A stretch of DNA of 64,000 bases from positions 1,766,001 through 1,830,000 of the forward strand of contig NC_056418.1 in assembly GCF_905147365.1 (NCBI RefSeq), read 5' to 3'. The number at the start of each line of letters is the position of its first letter. Within the stretch, counting starts at the first letter, position 1. Source of the DNA: Aricia agestis (lineage: Eukaryota; Arthropoda; Insecta; Lepidoptera; Lycaenidae). A model generated the notes under the pieces. The model ran no database searches, had not been told where the DNA came from, and saw only the letters and a program-made list of their open reading frames with translations. Positions 11,148-22,255 of the stretch are shown in pieces. Position numbers and translations under genes: made by a program.

Positions 11148-12860
11148 GTTGCTACTTGCTGGTGTATATCGCGTACGTTAAGATAGCTCGGTGGAGGAGT
11201 AGCAAAAGGCTAATGCAGAATGTCACTTCGTCTGCCCAACACCTTAAAACAGGGTCTGATCTTTTAAAAGCGTTTCCCTTTGCACGCATTCCTAGGTGTC
11301 AGCTCTTTATTTGCTAGATGACAGCGTATTTTGGAATGCTGTCGAACGTCGTAGAAAAGCAATGGTTCTATTAATCATTACTGCTGCTTCTATCAGCAAG
11401 GTGCCCATTTGCGCATATTACGCTAGTTTTCTGCGTCTTCGTAGCATTTCGGCACATTGGTCCACTACATTGGGAGATTGCCTTCTTTATGAATGTATTC
11501 TGTGTTGTCGGTCACCCACTCGATCGGTCCGGTGACGAATCGTGCTCTCCCAATTATTATACAATATCTCCTACGTTATTCCTACTGTCTGTTCGTTCAT
11601 TTTAATGTGCCTACTAAAGACGCAAAACGGACAATAGTTTTTAAGTTCAGACTTTCAGAGAAACCATTGTATTCGTTGCTTCTATCCGTAATCTTTTTTT
11701 GTAACAGAACTGTCCAGAATTCCAGATTAACGAAATAGATGCAATACATTTTTTTTACCGACGTGAAAGCTTATGTAATGAAAACCAGTAGGTACTTAAT
11801 CAGAATTAGTTTTCAAACTCTACAATTCAACGAGGTAAGCTTCTGTGACCATGAAAAGTCTTCATAGATGAATCTGTATTTGGATTTTAAGGTTTTTCGA
11901 CAGGATTTTTAATATTGTAACAGTGTTTTTGATTGGTAAATATTCTGACGTTATCCAATCATTATCATATACAGTATACCCCTTTCAAAAACCTTGGCAA
12001 CCAGGCATTTATGGAATCTAAGATGAACTGCAGTTTGTAAAATTGATTGAATATAAACTTTAACATAGAGTTTAAAAGATTTTTGAATTCATTATATTAA
12101 AAATTCAGTTCAGTTCCATCAGTTACACTGCACATTAGCGCGACGAAAACTCAAGGCCATCCACATATAAATTTTATTTTATGCATTCATTATCTCTGTG
12201 TTTCGTCTGTTCGCAGAACAGCTGTTGGTCATTAGGTCCTGGAATTTAATAAATTTTGTTTTTAATAATTAGATACTCCCTTTTTTTGTTGTATCAAATT
12301 CAATTTAAAACATTGATTCATTATTCGGTTAATTTTTAACGGAAACGCAGAAGTTCTTCCTGCGTCCTTAATGCGAAAATCGGTTATCTGACGAGCCATA
12401 AAATGTATTAATTTTCACTGATAAATAACATCATCATTCTCTTTCAAGTCAACCTCACTAATCAGTAATCACACACAAACTTTAAGAAACAAAACAGTTT
12501 TACCTCTGTAACGCCAGATTAACTTTTATTACGTCTATCTTTTGTTTCTCTCGATAGGTATTAGGTTGTTATAATCTAATTTCTAAGTCATGAAATATGT
12601 AGTTTCGACTTTCGACCAGGGTACGTAATGTTTACATCATTCGTGTACAAACTATATCAAAACGCTTCAATTCCTGGGTGTTTAGAACTTTCTTGTCCAA
12701 CTCTACCATCCATTTTCCTAAACTAGCCCTAGTGCAGCAGTGGTGTCATCGACGGTTTCATGTGCGTCTTCTGCTCGATTCAGTTCTAGGAAAGCTGCAT
12801 CTCTGGCTGCTGGCATAGGTTCCGTCGCGTGTATTGCCAAGATTTTGGTCGTTTTATGAA
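11148..12860. other. no gene seen; mostly unique AT-rich DNA
   Basis: No recognised repeat family and no splice-bounded coding frame. The plus-strand frames near 11296-11738 look like chance. The stretch runs up to the CpG-rich exon candidate, so upstream control elements could lie at its right end. Confidence 0.4.
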
Positions 12861-12951
12861 AAGTAGTCGTGCGTCAGCGGCGCGGGCGCGGTGCGCGGAG
12901 TCGGGAGTTGAATGAAGTGCGCGACGTGTGCGCGCGCGCAGCTCGGCGCTC

Positions 12952-13194
12952 AGTGTCCGCCCGCGACCCGAGCTGGCCTGTCTCGTCGACGTTACGTTAC
13001 CCCGGTTGCCGCGGCTCGCCCGCCCAACGTGTGTGTCCCGACTCTCGCGATATGCTCGCGCCGGACGCAGTGGATGTGTGATTATTTGTTTTGAGTGCTC
13101 ACAAAAATTGCCAAAGTGGATTCCGGACTGTACCGGGCCGTGGAGCACGCGCGGCGGCTCGAGCGCTCCCAGGCCATGTATGTCATAAATTTAG
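12952..13194 (+). other. candidate first exon, CpG-rich, with strong splice donor
   Basis: A CpG-rich block stands out from its AT-rich surroundings at about 12870-13194 and ends in TTAG followed by GTGAGT at 13195-13200, a near-ideal donor. The start given is a TCAGTG initiator-like motif (12950-12955); the true 5' end is unknown, and another TCAGTT lies near 12776. The only ATG in the frame that runs into the donor is at 13176 (codons MYVINL plus one base). Joined to the exon at 61829 this stays in frame. It could equally be a 5' untranslated exon with the start codon in the next exon. The GC-rich open frames here on both strands look like composition shadows. Promoter/exon identity is inferred; the donor is seen. 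Confidence 0.5.
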
Positions 13195-14149
13195 GTGAGT
13201 CCGCAATCCTTGCGCTCCTCCGGAGCCTATTATTGGATCGAGACCGAACCGGTCCCCGTCCGATAGCGCGGCCGCAGCTCTAGTTACGGACGGTTCTCGG
13301 TACCCGCGACGGGCCCCGAAGGCCTAGATTTTTTGCCGAGCGAGCTTTTCCCCGGCTCTCGCGGCCGGCGCATCCTGGTGGCCCGGTCGACGCTGACCCG
13401 CTCGTGCCGAGGTGGCACAGTGGCCGGACCTACCTATGTATGTTTTTATTACAGTTCACGTACGAGGTGTGGGCGTGTGTTGGTGTGTTTGCGCTATCGG
13501 TGCTATTTTCGTACTTTTCGCGAGTATGCGTGCCGCTGTACGGACGGCGGGTGGCTGTGTGCGTGTATCCGCGTTCGTTTTCTTATCATTTTCTTCGTAC
13601 GATAGCGACGCAAATTGTTAGAGTTCGATTGATTTACGTTTGGAGTTGTGTGCTATTGCCGGGACCCGCGTACTCGTCGACGACACCTCGTTATTCTCCC
13701 TCAGCAGTTGGAGGGCATGATGAGTTGATTGATTATTATTATTATGACCTGAGAATAGTTTTCAGATGAGGGACCTCCTTTATAAAATATATACTACTAA
13801 AATCTAGTTAGCTGAATGATGTCCGTAGCGGTCATTAACCCCCTGCCAAAAAACTTGCCATATTTCATCGTTTTCAATGACCGCTGTTGCCATCATTATT
13901 TTGAGTATAATAACTTAACCCTACCATTTTTAGACTCAGGTACACTTTCGTAGTATTGTCTATTGGTCTGTGGTATAATTGAATTAGAATAACCGCGAAC
14001 TGGCCACCTAACAGGAAACCGCTTATTGATGGCACTATGTGTGTTAACTTGACCTATTGATCATCATGAAGGAATTAAAATGACTATTGCTGTGGTGCTC
14101 CGTAAGACCGTGCTACAAACTCTTGTAATAAAAATAATTTACATAAAAC

Positions 14150-14183
14150 AGGACTTTAAATCTGAATAAGATTTAAAGTCCTT
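14150..14183. repeat. short perfect hairpin
   Basis: The arms AGGACTTTAAATCT and AGATTTAAAGTCCT surround a 6-base loop. The right arm is followed by GTCCTTAATTTTGGAG, which occurs twice in direct orientation (about 14177 and 14206). It is probably a relic of a small duplication or MITE. Confidence 0.6.
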
Positions 14184-14282
14184 AATTTTGGAGTTATAAT
14201 ATTATGTCCTTAATTTTGGAGCTTTGTGAATTGTGGGTGACTGACTGGCCTGCGATATGAAACATTTAGGATTTATAGTTTA

Positions 14283-14592
14283 CTAGCTGTCCCGGCAAAC
14301 GTTTCTTTGCCATATAAAGTATTTCGCCCATATTATTTTATTGAAGTGACCAAATAAGTATGTCACCATGGCAACGTCCATCGCTATCCCGTCGCACAAA
14401 CAATGGTCGCCGTCAGTCTCGAGTTGTATTAATTTACTATTATTTATTCAACAAATGCAGTTATCAATATAAAAAGTACCCAGCAGCCGATGGTATATAA
14501 AATTTGGTTAAAATCAGTAAAGCCGTTTCGGAGGAGTACGCGGCCTAATATTGTGACACGAGAATTTTATAATATAAAATAAAGATTACATA
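14283..14592 (-). mobile_element. Helitron-like non-autonomous element (ACTAGCTGT type)
   Basis: ACTAGCTGTCCCGGCAAACG is the complement of a CTAGT-ended 3' terminus. Further in are AAATTTGGTTAAAATCAGT and AGCCGTTTCGGAGGAGT, words shared with many insect non-autonomous Helitron-like repeats. No ORF. Confidence 0.5.
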
Positions 14593-14696
14593 ATTTAGAG
14601 ATTTATTGTGATTTGTGCTGCTGGATTATAATTTTCTTGTCATTTCGCAGATAACAGAAAAGTGCGTCAAACGTGCATTAGTATTACCACATAATA

Positions 14697-15070
14697 GGCT
14701 GGTTTTATAGTAGAGCGTTTCGCAGCGCCGTTGGAGCGCGCGCGTTCGAAGCTGTAAGGCTGGTTTTATAGTTAAGCGTTTCGGCAGCGCCGTTGGAGCG
14801 CGCGCGTTCTAAGATGTATGGGGGTAGTAGTTGCGTTTTAAAGTCCGCGCGCTTGAGCAGCGCCGTTCGTCCATACGTTTGTTACAGCTTCGAACGCGCG
14901 CGCTCCAACGGCGCTGCGAAACGCTCTACTATAAAACCAGCCTTACAAACGTATGGACGAACGGCGCTGCTCAAGCGCGCGGACTTTAAAACGCAACTAC
15001 TACCCCCATACATATTCGAACGCGCGGCGCTCCAACGGCGCTGCCGAAACGCTTAACTATAAAACCAGCC
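14697..15070. mobile_element. interleaved palindromic MITE (A-B-A'-B')
   Basis: Four blocks each start or end with the terminus GGCTGGTTTTATAG: A 14697-14757, B 14758-14881, A' 14882-14942 (complement of A) and B' 14943-15070 (complement of B). A/A' and B/B' are nearly perfect complements. The order is A-B-A'-B' rather than a simple A-B-B'-A', so two hairpins overlap. It is extremely CpG-rich for the region (GCGCGCGCG). The plus-strand open frame is an accident of composition. Confidence 0.85.
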
Positions 15071-15379
15071 ATAGATAATAGAACAAGTAGTATTACACGG
15101 TTCAGAAACTACGATTTGGGTTTCAAGTGCCGCTGTTTTCTTCAACTCATAAAAATTTTATTGACTTATTTAAATTGTTAATTTAAAATTGTGTTAAGCT
15201 ATCTTTTTTGTTTTCGAAAGTATATTCAGTTCGCGGTAGCATACTTTGGTGAGTTTATGAATAATGCATCGCTTGTAGTTGTAGGTCATTAAAGTTGAGG
15301 AATTTTACTCAAAATTCTGACTTTCGGCGACGCGACGGAGTGTAGTGGGCCACCTTTAGATTCTAAGCAGTCGTATTGG

Positions 15380-15659
15380 CATGGCCGTAGCCAGGCTTGG
15401 GCTCAGAGTGGGGCAGCAGTCAACCTACCAAAGCGGCGGGAGCGCTGCTGGTAAAGGAGAACTGTCAAAAATGTTGTTTTTGTATGATGGCAGCGTTAGT
15501 TCCTTTTTTCGCCACGTTCATTTAAAGCCTTGTCGAGCTGTACGGATATTATGATTGTAATTAGTTGAAAAATATTTTTTTTGTTTAGTTAGGCACCTTA
15601 TAGGTCAGAGCCAGGGTGGGGCAAGCGCCCCAGCTTGCCCCAGTGTGGCTACGCCCATG
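15380..15659. mobile_element. hAT-like element with perfect 8-bp TSD
   Basis: The termini CATGGCCGTAGCCA and TGGCTACGCCCATG are complementary with one mismatch, flanked by perfect CGTATTGG repeats (15372-15379 and 15660-15667). The interior (15438-15542) matches 27846-27950 closely, so it either carries or is related to another dispersed repeat. No transposase remains. Confidence 0.88.
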
Positions 15660-16239
15660 CGTATTGGTCCATATTAACCCTTAAGAGGAGTCCACACCGC
15701 CCTTTTTTCCATACAAACATACCCCTGTTTCCCCCCTGGATAATGCTAGTAGAGTTATAATTTTTTTCCTAAATATCTACGGCCACTAATACAATGTCCC
15801 TATGTTTTCTTTTTTTTAATAATTTAATTATTAAATAAGATATGAACGTTAAAAAACCAAAAAAAAATGACCAGATTTTCCGCTGTGTTCAAACATCCAG
15901 AAAACAGATTGGGCTCTAGCCCCTGGTGTATCCTCTTAATCGCCGTCGATTGTGCATGTGCATGTTAGACAGCTTCGCCATCATTCCCGCAATCGTGGCA
16001 CATATGGAGACCTTAATACCACCGCCGCAGTTGACCTCGCAAGTCGCAGCTCGTTACAACCGAAATAGCTCGCAATCGGTTCGTTATCGCACCACAATAT
16101 TTATTTTTAGTAACCCTTTTTACCGCGTGTTTTATTATAAATAAATAATTATAAATATTTAAATAAATAAGGTTGGGAAACAGGGAATCAATTTTCAACA
16201 AAATTTTGCCCCCATTTTTGTTTGCACTTAGATATTATG

Positions 16240-16394
16240 TTAAACAATCCTAATATCCTTTCCCAGGTTTTAAAGTATATCCCTACAAAACTTTATAAAT
16301 CCGTCCGGCGTTGTAAACGTACCTGACGGTAGGTAACATACAGATTACAGAAATACAGACACTTTTTCGCATTTTTATGATTAGTATGATATGC
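16240..16394 (-). mobile_element. Helitron-like fragment
   Basis: AATATCCTTTCCCAGGTTTT, AAAGTATATCCCTACAAAAC and the end segment CACTTTTTCGCATTTTTATG give the usual block order of the minus-strand copies, but the left terminus is lost. Confidence 0.5.
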
Positions 16395-16635
16395 ATTTGC
16401 TGTCTACATCTAGCTCTATCTCCTATTGAAATTATTGTATCCAACGAAGTTATGCTTTTTGCGCAAAGTGCTTTTGGCAGTTTTTGGGTGCTCCTATGAC
16501 TCTTCTTTTGTGTTCTCTCTATAAACATTCAAGTCCTAATGAAAAGAATCTCCAGTATTGTTTTTCTCGACTGTCTACTAACTGGTTTAAGTGGCATTAT
16601 TGATATCTGAATACGCTGACATAAGTGTTGAAGGT

Positions 16636-16724
16636 AGGGAATGTTATTATTCAAATATATTCGAATATTTCTATATATTTGAATATATTCGAATATTTCT
16701 AAATGTTCGAAAATAACATTCCTT
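16636..16724. mobile_element. short AT-rich palindromic MITE
   Basis: The termini GGAATGTTATT and AATAACATTCC are perfect complements. The interior is a series of ATTCGAATATTTCTA-like units that are themselves palindromic. It is about 88 bp long. Confidence 0.6.
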
Positions 16725-17599
16725 AGTTGAAGGTGAACCGTTACCGACTATTACTTACCGTGTAGAACTTGCAGCTGGGTTTTACAAACCCAATAAACAA
16801 TTAACAGCTCATAATATTGTTATTGATTTACTATTATCAATTTATCATCGTCTGTCTCGTCATATCTAAACTAAGCTTAGCTTAGCTTAGATAAGACGAG
16901 CTTAGCTGTCATAATACACACAGAGGCCACGAAACAGATGTATGATAGATCAAAATACCTACTACAAATATGTAGCCCACCCTTGTTAAAAGACTTCCGC
17001 AATACACCCGAAGTACAATATCTTTCTAGAAACAAAATATTTCTTTGTAGTTGGCCACATTTGAAAATTTTTTTGAATAAAGTGGGTAATGAACTTCCAT
17101 GGGCACTGAGATTGTAATCGGAAAGAAGAAAAAAGTCCGGAATTTAATGGATTTTATGAAAATTGGCGCATTTTTTATGAGCACCACCGGAAAACTCTTC
17201 CAAAAATAATACATTTTTATAATAAGTGACTTTTGATTGTGCATATTTCGGCCATTTATCGTGCATACTTGCATGCATATTTCGGCACTTTGATCGTGCA
17301 TATAATCCGATGTCTAATCATGGGCAATCATAGACGAATATTATGCCCACAACACGAATAATCGCTTGAATCCCATATTGTTATATCAACGTGATGAGGC
17401 ACTTTATCAAATTGGTGACGATTTGCCGTTTATGTCTGCTAGTGTATTCACGATAACCATGATTGTTCTTATCACACTGATCCTCCTAATGTCTACGTCA
17501 CACACGCACACGCATCCGAAATTGATAAGGGTCTATTGTCGATTTGCGATGATAGCGCCGATACCGAATTTGATGACCACGCAAAATAAACGACACTTA

Positions 17600-17791
17600 G
17601 GGCCAGGCCACAACAATGCGTTGTGGCGTCGTATCGCAAAAACAACATCGCACATAAATGAGATGCGATGTCGCAACGCAAAAATTTCATATAGCATAGC
17701 TGCACTCTACATCAGAAATTTTCACGATGCGTTTTGCGGCGTCGTAGGTTTATACGATGCGACGCCGCAACGCAGTGTTCTGGCCTGTCCC
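17600..17791. mobile_element. Harbinger-like MITE (TTA-flanked), first of a pair
   Basis: The terminus GGGCCAGGCCACAACA and the complementary right end GTTCTGGCCTGTCC are flanked by TTA on both sides (17597-17599 and 17792-17794). Complementary GCGACGCCGCAACG and GTTGTGGCGTCGTATCGC segments fill the arms. A 3-bp TWA duplication fits PIF/Harbinger insertion. The 186-residue plus-strand frame over 17366-17926 runs through this element and the next and is not a gene. Confidence 0.68.
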
Positions 17792-17794
17792 TTA

Positions 17795-17905
17795 GGGCTC
17801 CCGCACAAAACTGCGAACTCGCATCGCATCGCAATGTCATTTTCTTTATTATACATTTGGTCGCAGATATTTGCGATGCGAATTCGGAGTTATGTGTGGG
17901 AGCCC
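17795..17905. mobile_element. Harbinger-like MITE (TTA-flanked), second of a pair
   Basis: The ends GGGCTCCCGCACAAAACTGC and GTTATGTGTGGGAGCCC are inverted repeats, flanked by TTA (17792-17794, shared with the upstream element) and TTA (17906-17908). The core carries GCATCGCATCGCAATG and CGCAGATATTTGCGATGCG. It is 111 bp long. Confidence 0.72.
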
Positions 17906-18224
17906 TTAACCCACAGGTTCAACTAGTCAACCGGTGCGTGTTGACCAAAACTCTGTGCATAATTAAGTCCAAATGTAAATAAAATATATTATCAAAAATT
18001 TTAATCACCAGTTCTGCGATCTGGAAGAATAGAAAGTGACCGATTACGAAAGAAATCTATAATCAAGAAGGAAGTCAGTGTTTATTTACTTGCATATTTT
18101 ACTTTGGTCATGCTAAGCTTGCTGGTTAAACTGTCAGGAAAATAAAATCTTTTTGCTTTTAAGTCATCCTCAAGAGCTCTAGGATATATTATGCATTTAT
18201 AGACTTATATCTCTTCTGACTTGT

Positions 18225-18530
18225 TTATCTGGTCACGCCGGATAAGGCGTTAGGCACCTGTGAATTCGCTCGATAGGCATTTACTGTTCTACGAGCGGCT
18301 TCGCTCGCGTTAAGAAGTATGTATTATTATATACAAACTTTCATCCTCTATTTTAACCCCTTGGAGGTGGAATTTATCAAAATCCTTTCTTAGCGGATGC
18401 CTACGTCATAATATCTACCTGCATGCCAAATTTCAGCCCGATCGGTCCAGTGGTTTGTGCTGTGCGTTGATAGATCACCATTCACCATGTCAGTCAGTCA
18501 CCTTTGAGTTTTATATATATATAGATTATG
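18225..18530 (-). mobile_element. dispersed Helitron-like repeat
   Basis: Blocks TTAACCCCTTGGAGGTGGAA, AAATCCTTTCTTAGCGGATG and CATGCCAAATTTCAGCCCGA end in an AT dinucleotide run TATATATATATAG. This order is familiar from abundant lepidopteran repeats. Superfamily and orientation are tentative. Confidence 0.45.
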
Positions 18531-19119
18531 ACCTTCATAGATTCTTGTATTGTGTTGTGAGTAGTGACTAGTGACCCAAAGGAAAATATGAGGATCTCAA
18601 GCGTGATGATTTGGTTCTTCAAGCTGAAGCCTATATCTTTGGTCAGCTGAAGTATTCAGTTACTTGCACAAAAACTTCCGGAAATATTAAAAATTATTTC
18701 GAAATGGTACTATAATACTAGACCTTGGTTTTGGAGTCGTAATTATCGAGTGCATCGTGATAATGATCTTGTTTCTTGGTTTTTGGTAGTCATGATGTGC
18801 GTTGTTCGAGCCCGCGTCTTGTTCTCTACTGTTATGTGATCTATGGTAATAGATTCCGTATGAAGCTTCAATGGAAACGTCCAGTGTATTTATAGGACGC
18901 TGGCGCAATATGGTCAAGGAACTCTTTATTGAGTGACGCAAAGCTGATTAAAGCTCGCGTCCCGGTATGGGAACTCGTTTGAGGCTACCAATTTAGGTAA
19001 CTTGTGCGATGTCAAAGAAAGAGTTCTGCAGAAAATTTGGTTTCGCGCAATTTAAGTTGTGCTGTTGGCTCCAAATTCAGGGTTACTAGTTAAACAGAGG
19101 TCGAAGGGCAAATGTGAAA

Positions 19120-19322
19120 TAAAATACTGTAAATGCGAAAGTGTGTCTGTCTGTCTGTCTGTTACCTCATCACGCCAAACCGCTGAACCGATTTTGCTGA
19201 AATTCGGTATGGAGATACTTGAGTCCCGAGGAAGGACATAGGATGCTTTTTATCCCGGAAAAATGTACGGTTCCCGCGCGATAAACGAATTTTGGCGCAA
19301 CGGAGTTGCTGGCGTCATCTAG
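19120..19322 (+). mobile_element. Helitron-like non-autonomous element, near complete
   Basis: It opens with ACTGTAAATGCGAAAGTGTG and GTCTGTCTGTCTGTCTGTTA, continues through GCTGAACCGATTTTGCTGAA and AAATGTACGGTTCCCGCGCG, and ends GGCGTCATCTAG followed by T. A CTAG end before T with no inverted repeats fits Helitrons. It is one of the best copies in the window. Confidence 0.68.
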
Positions 19323-19425
19323 TGTGAAATAATCCAGCAAATACGGACAGAAAGATACGACATGTCAGAAAAATATTGCATATTTTGAACGTTGCCCCCA
19401 CCTGACAATTTTTCCAGTGTTTGGA

Positions 19426-19470
19426 CCTAACCAGTAAACGAGAATCCACTATTCTCGTTTACTGGTTAGG
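19426..19470. repeat. perfect 20-bp-arm hairpin
   Basis: The arms CCTAACCAGTAAACGAGAAT (19426-19445) and its exact reverse complement (19451-19470) enclose a CCACT loop. No 8-bp or TTA duplication is visible. It could be a MITE reduced to its ends or a snap-back event; the arms are too short for a typical miRNA precursor. Confidence 0.8.
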
Positions 19471-21138
19471 TTATCCTAATTTTGTAGTTTAAGGTAAAAT
19501 ATTAACACAGTCTTTGTATTACGTATAATGTCAAACCTGTCCATATAAAACCGACGCGTCCTAAAATAGACAGAAGGCTAAAAAGTCGCTAAACAATTAT
19601 GGGAAAAACTATTTTATTAGGCAAATCTGTACTGTATCGATATTGGATTGAGCAGTAGAATCGGGGTCTTCCAGAAATTTCCATTTATGTGGTCACACTG
19701 TACTCGCCAGCACAGTTCAGCCGTTAACCTAATAAATAAAGATAAGAGACCAAGTCGTCCGATAGAAGCCGATGTGTTATCGCTAGATACAGCTACGTAT
19801 ATATCCCGATGTGTATTGCCAAGACGCAATCGCTGCCACTCCCTTGGAAAACCTTGTGTAGTGCATAATACCTATCGAAATTATTTGGATGACAGGAGAT
19901 AAATCAAAATACGAAGTGGTTTTAAGTAATAGTAAGCAGAGTCCTTATGGCATTTTATCAGCACGTTTAGCTTGGCCACCGAAGGTAACATGTATAAGAT
20001 AATTTGATTAAAAAAACGGTATTATTATAGTAACGGTATAACGGTATTATAATTTGATTAAAAAGTGACAGTAAGAAGACCCAGGGATTTTTTATATGAT
20101 ATCTTCTGGGAGGCTTTTATTTGGCTTAAATTTCGAAGTTGAGAAAACGCTTCTAAATTATCTCTTACAGCATCGGAGGTGGTCTAAACATTATTTAAAA
20201 GTGAGTATATACAGCGTTTTAGTTAAATTTAAATATTTTAGCACTATGAACGCTATCTTCATTGACAGTGACAGATGGAAAAGAACAATTGCTTAATATA
20301 GTACGGGTTACATAGGTAAAATTTACACACCAATTAAATAAAATGTTTGGACCGCCTCCTAGTACTTTCCTTCCAAGGCCATTTCGATTCCTTAGCTGCT
20401 TCAAGGGCCTATTTGACCACTCACAAGTGCCGGCTATTAAGGCTTCAGTGCATAGCATTTAAGCATGCTAGATACAGGAGCCTAAAATGAAACTCGATTA
20501 ATGCAACTTTTTTATCTGCTTTTTTAATGAAATCTGAGCATAATATTATGGTACTCTATGAATTATATTGTCCCATATGTAGCGTGCATTCATCCAAACA
20601 TGGCGTAATGAAGCAGCACAATTGTGTCTCATATGGCTGAATCTATTTCGGTACATCAATGCGACCGCGGTGCCCGGTGATGTAACACACAGAAATTGTT
20701 TAATTGAGGTGAAAGTGCAATCTAAATAGAGATGACGGCGCTGTTCAGATGACAGCTGGGTACTCGCTTAGCAGTTGCGTTCAAGGTACAGCTAGAAAAA
20801 TAAATTTGAAGATAGGTATACCGCAAATAAATGAGCATGTCCGCGGGTGCTCTGTTCCCAATTCTTATTCCTTTCGTCGATCTTTCCGAGATGTTGCCTT
20901 TCTTGGTTCTTATAAACTAGCAATATGTAGATTGTAGGTACAATGTAATTTTTTGGTGCACATCAACTACTGGCCACGGTACACCAGACTTAGTACACCT
21001 TTTGCGGAACATTGACTGATACGGTATCAAGTGAGTACCAAGGCACCAGCCCACTTGCGCTTAGGGCCTACCGAGTAGACTGGCGAGACAGTGCACTCGG
21101 CCGAGCGCTCGTTACGTATATCATTAATCATACTAGAT
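19471..21138. other. no gene seen; unique AT-rich DNA
   Basis: No repeat of the families above. A dAGTGAGTACCAA donor-like site near 21030 is not paired with a credible exon. Short frames on both strands overlap one another and show no protein signature. Confidence 0.4.
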
Positions 21139-21371
21139 ACTAGATGACGCCCGCAACATTAATTTTTGAACAACAAAATTCGTTTATCGCGCGGGAACCG
21201 TACATTTTTCCGGGATAAAAAGTATCCTATGTCCTTTCCCGGGACTCAAAGTATTTCCATTCTCCATACCAAATTTCAGCAAAATCGGTTCAGTGGTTTG
21301 GGAATTGGGCGTGAAGAGGTAACAGACAGACAGAAAGACAGACACACTTTCGCATTTATAATATTAGCATA
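21139..21371 (-). mobile_element. Helitron-like non-autonomous element, near complete
   Basis: It starts ACTAGATGACGCCCGCAAC (complement of the 3' terminus) and passes CGCGGGAACCGTACATTTTT and GGGACTCAAAGTATTTCC. It ends with GACAGACAGAAAGACAGACA and CACTTTCGCATTTATAATAT. The terminal TTATAATATTAGCATGGA is repeated just outside, to about 21405. Confidence 0.68.
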
Positions 21372-21785
21372 GCATTATACTTTATAGCATTATAATATTA
21401 GCATGGAAGTATGGATTACATGTGTTAGCAACTTTTGTGTTAATGACCTTCTCCTATTTGGGAGTCGGTTAAAATGCAAATTTCAACATGATTTTCATTT
21501 GTTTACTCGGAAAAGTACCAAGTTCTCCGAAGTGTACGACAAGTGCAGGCGTAGGTACCTACAGCATTATACTAATGTATGCAAATGTTACGACATTTCT
21601 GCATTGTTTAAATAATTATATATTGTGCTATAAAATCTTGCTGTCGAACGTACTTATAGTCTATGCCATATTATGACAAATTTTAACATAATTATTGTAG
21701 AAAAGAATATAGAGAGTTTAATTTTAGTATGGGCTAGTATTTTCAACCCATCCGCATTAGTAATTCTTATTTCGCACACCAAACC

Positions 21786-21972
21786 AAGAGTTTACCGGAG
21801 GCCCAATCCCCTACCCTATTCCTAACCTACCCTTCCTTATTCTCCCCTATTCCCTCTTAAAAGGCCGGCAACGCACCTGCAGCTCTTCTGATGTTGCGAG
21901 TGTCCATGGGCGACGGAAGTCGCTTTCCATCAGGTGACCCGTTTGCTCGTTTGCCCCCTTATTTCAAAAAAA
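21786..21972 (+). mobile_element. poly(A) SINE-like element, copy 3 (5' truncated)
   Basis: It keeps the 3' part from AGAGTTTACCGGAGGCCCAA through AAAAGGCCGGCAACGCACC and CAGGTGACCCGTTTGCTCG to CCCCCTTATTTC and an A run. The 5' head is missing, consistent with truncated reverse transcription. Confidence 0.75.
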
Positions 21973-22018
21973 AAAGCTACAAATGATGATTGCCGTGACC
22001 AATATTGTACCGCTATGG

Positions 22019-22247
22019 CAGTGTTTTTCAACTTTTTTTATGATGTGACCCCTGGTATGAAAAATATCACGTGACCCCCCACCCTTGCCTTTCTTATCAC
22101 GAACTTATTATTGTTGTTGGTTTATAAACATTTTCCTTTTCTTAAAAGTCTTCTTCTTTATATCAATATTTATATATCTTTATTGCTTTTTTTCATCTTT
22201 GCTTCGCAAGCCCCCACTATTATATGAAAAACCACTGAAAAACACTG
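22019..22247. mobile_element. hAT-like element with perfect 8-bp TSD
   Basis: The ends CAGTGTTTTTCAAC and the complementary GAAAAACACTG are flanked by perfect CGCTATGG repeats (22011-22018 and 22248-22255). CAGTGTTTYTCAAC is a classic hAT terminus also found in other animals. It is 229 bp; the plus-strand frame inside is low-complexity. Confidence 0.9.
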
Positions 22248-22255
22248 CGCTATGG

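Noticed and set aside
12786..13148. 120-residue minus-strand frame over the CpG-rich block
   Set aside because: Arg/Ala/Ser-rich, as expected from the complement of CpG-rich DNA; no other support.
13404..13769. 121-residue frame after an acceptor-like TTTTTATTACAG
   Set aside because: The apparent membrane-like composition follows from GTG/CGT-rich DNA next to the CpG-rich exon; no start context, donor or family signature.
16861..16910. AGCTTA-type short repeat
   Set aside because: Only three to four imperfect units; too little to call a satellite.
17366..17926. 186-residue plus-strand open frame, the longest in the window
   Set aside because: It runs straight through two TTA-flanked MITEs whose inverted repeats account for the sequence; no domain is visible. 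The part before 17597 also shows nothing recognisable.
19426..19470. microRNA precursor
   Set aside because: Arms of 20 bp with a 5-base loop are too short for an animal pre-miRNA.
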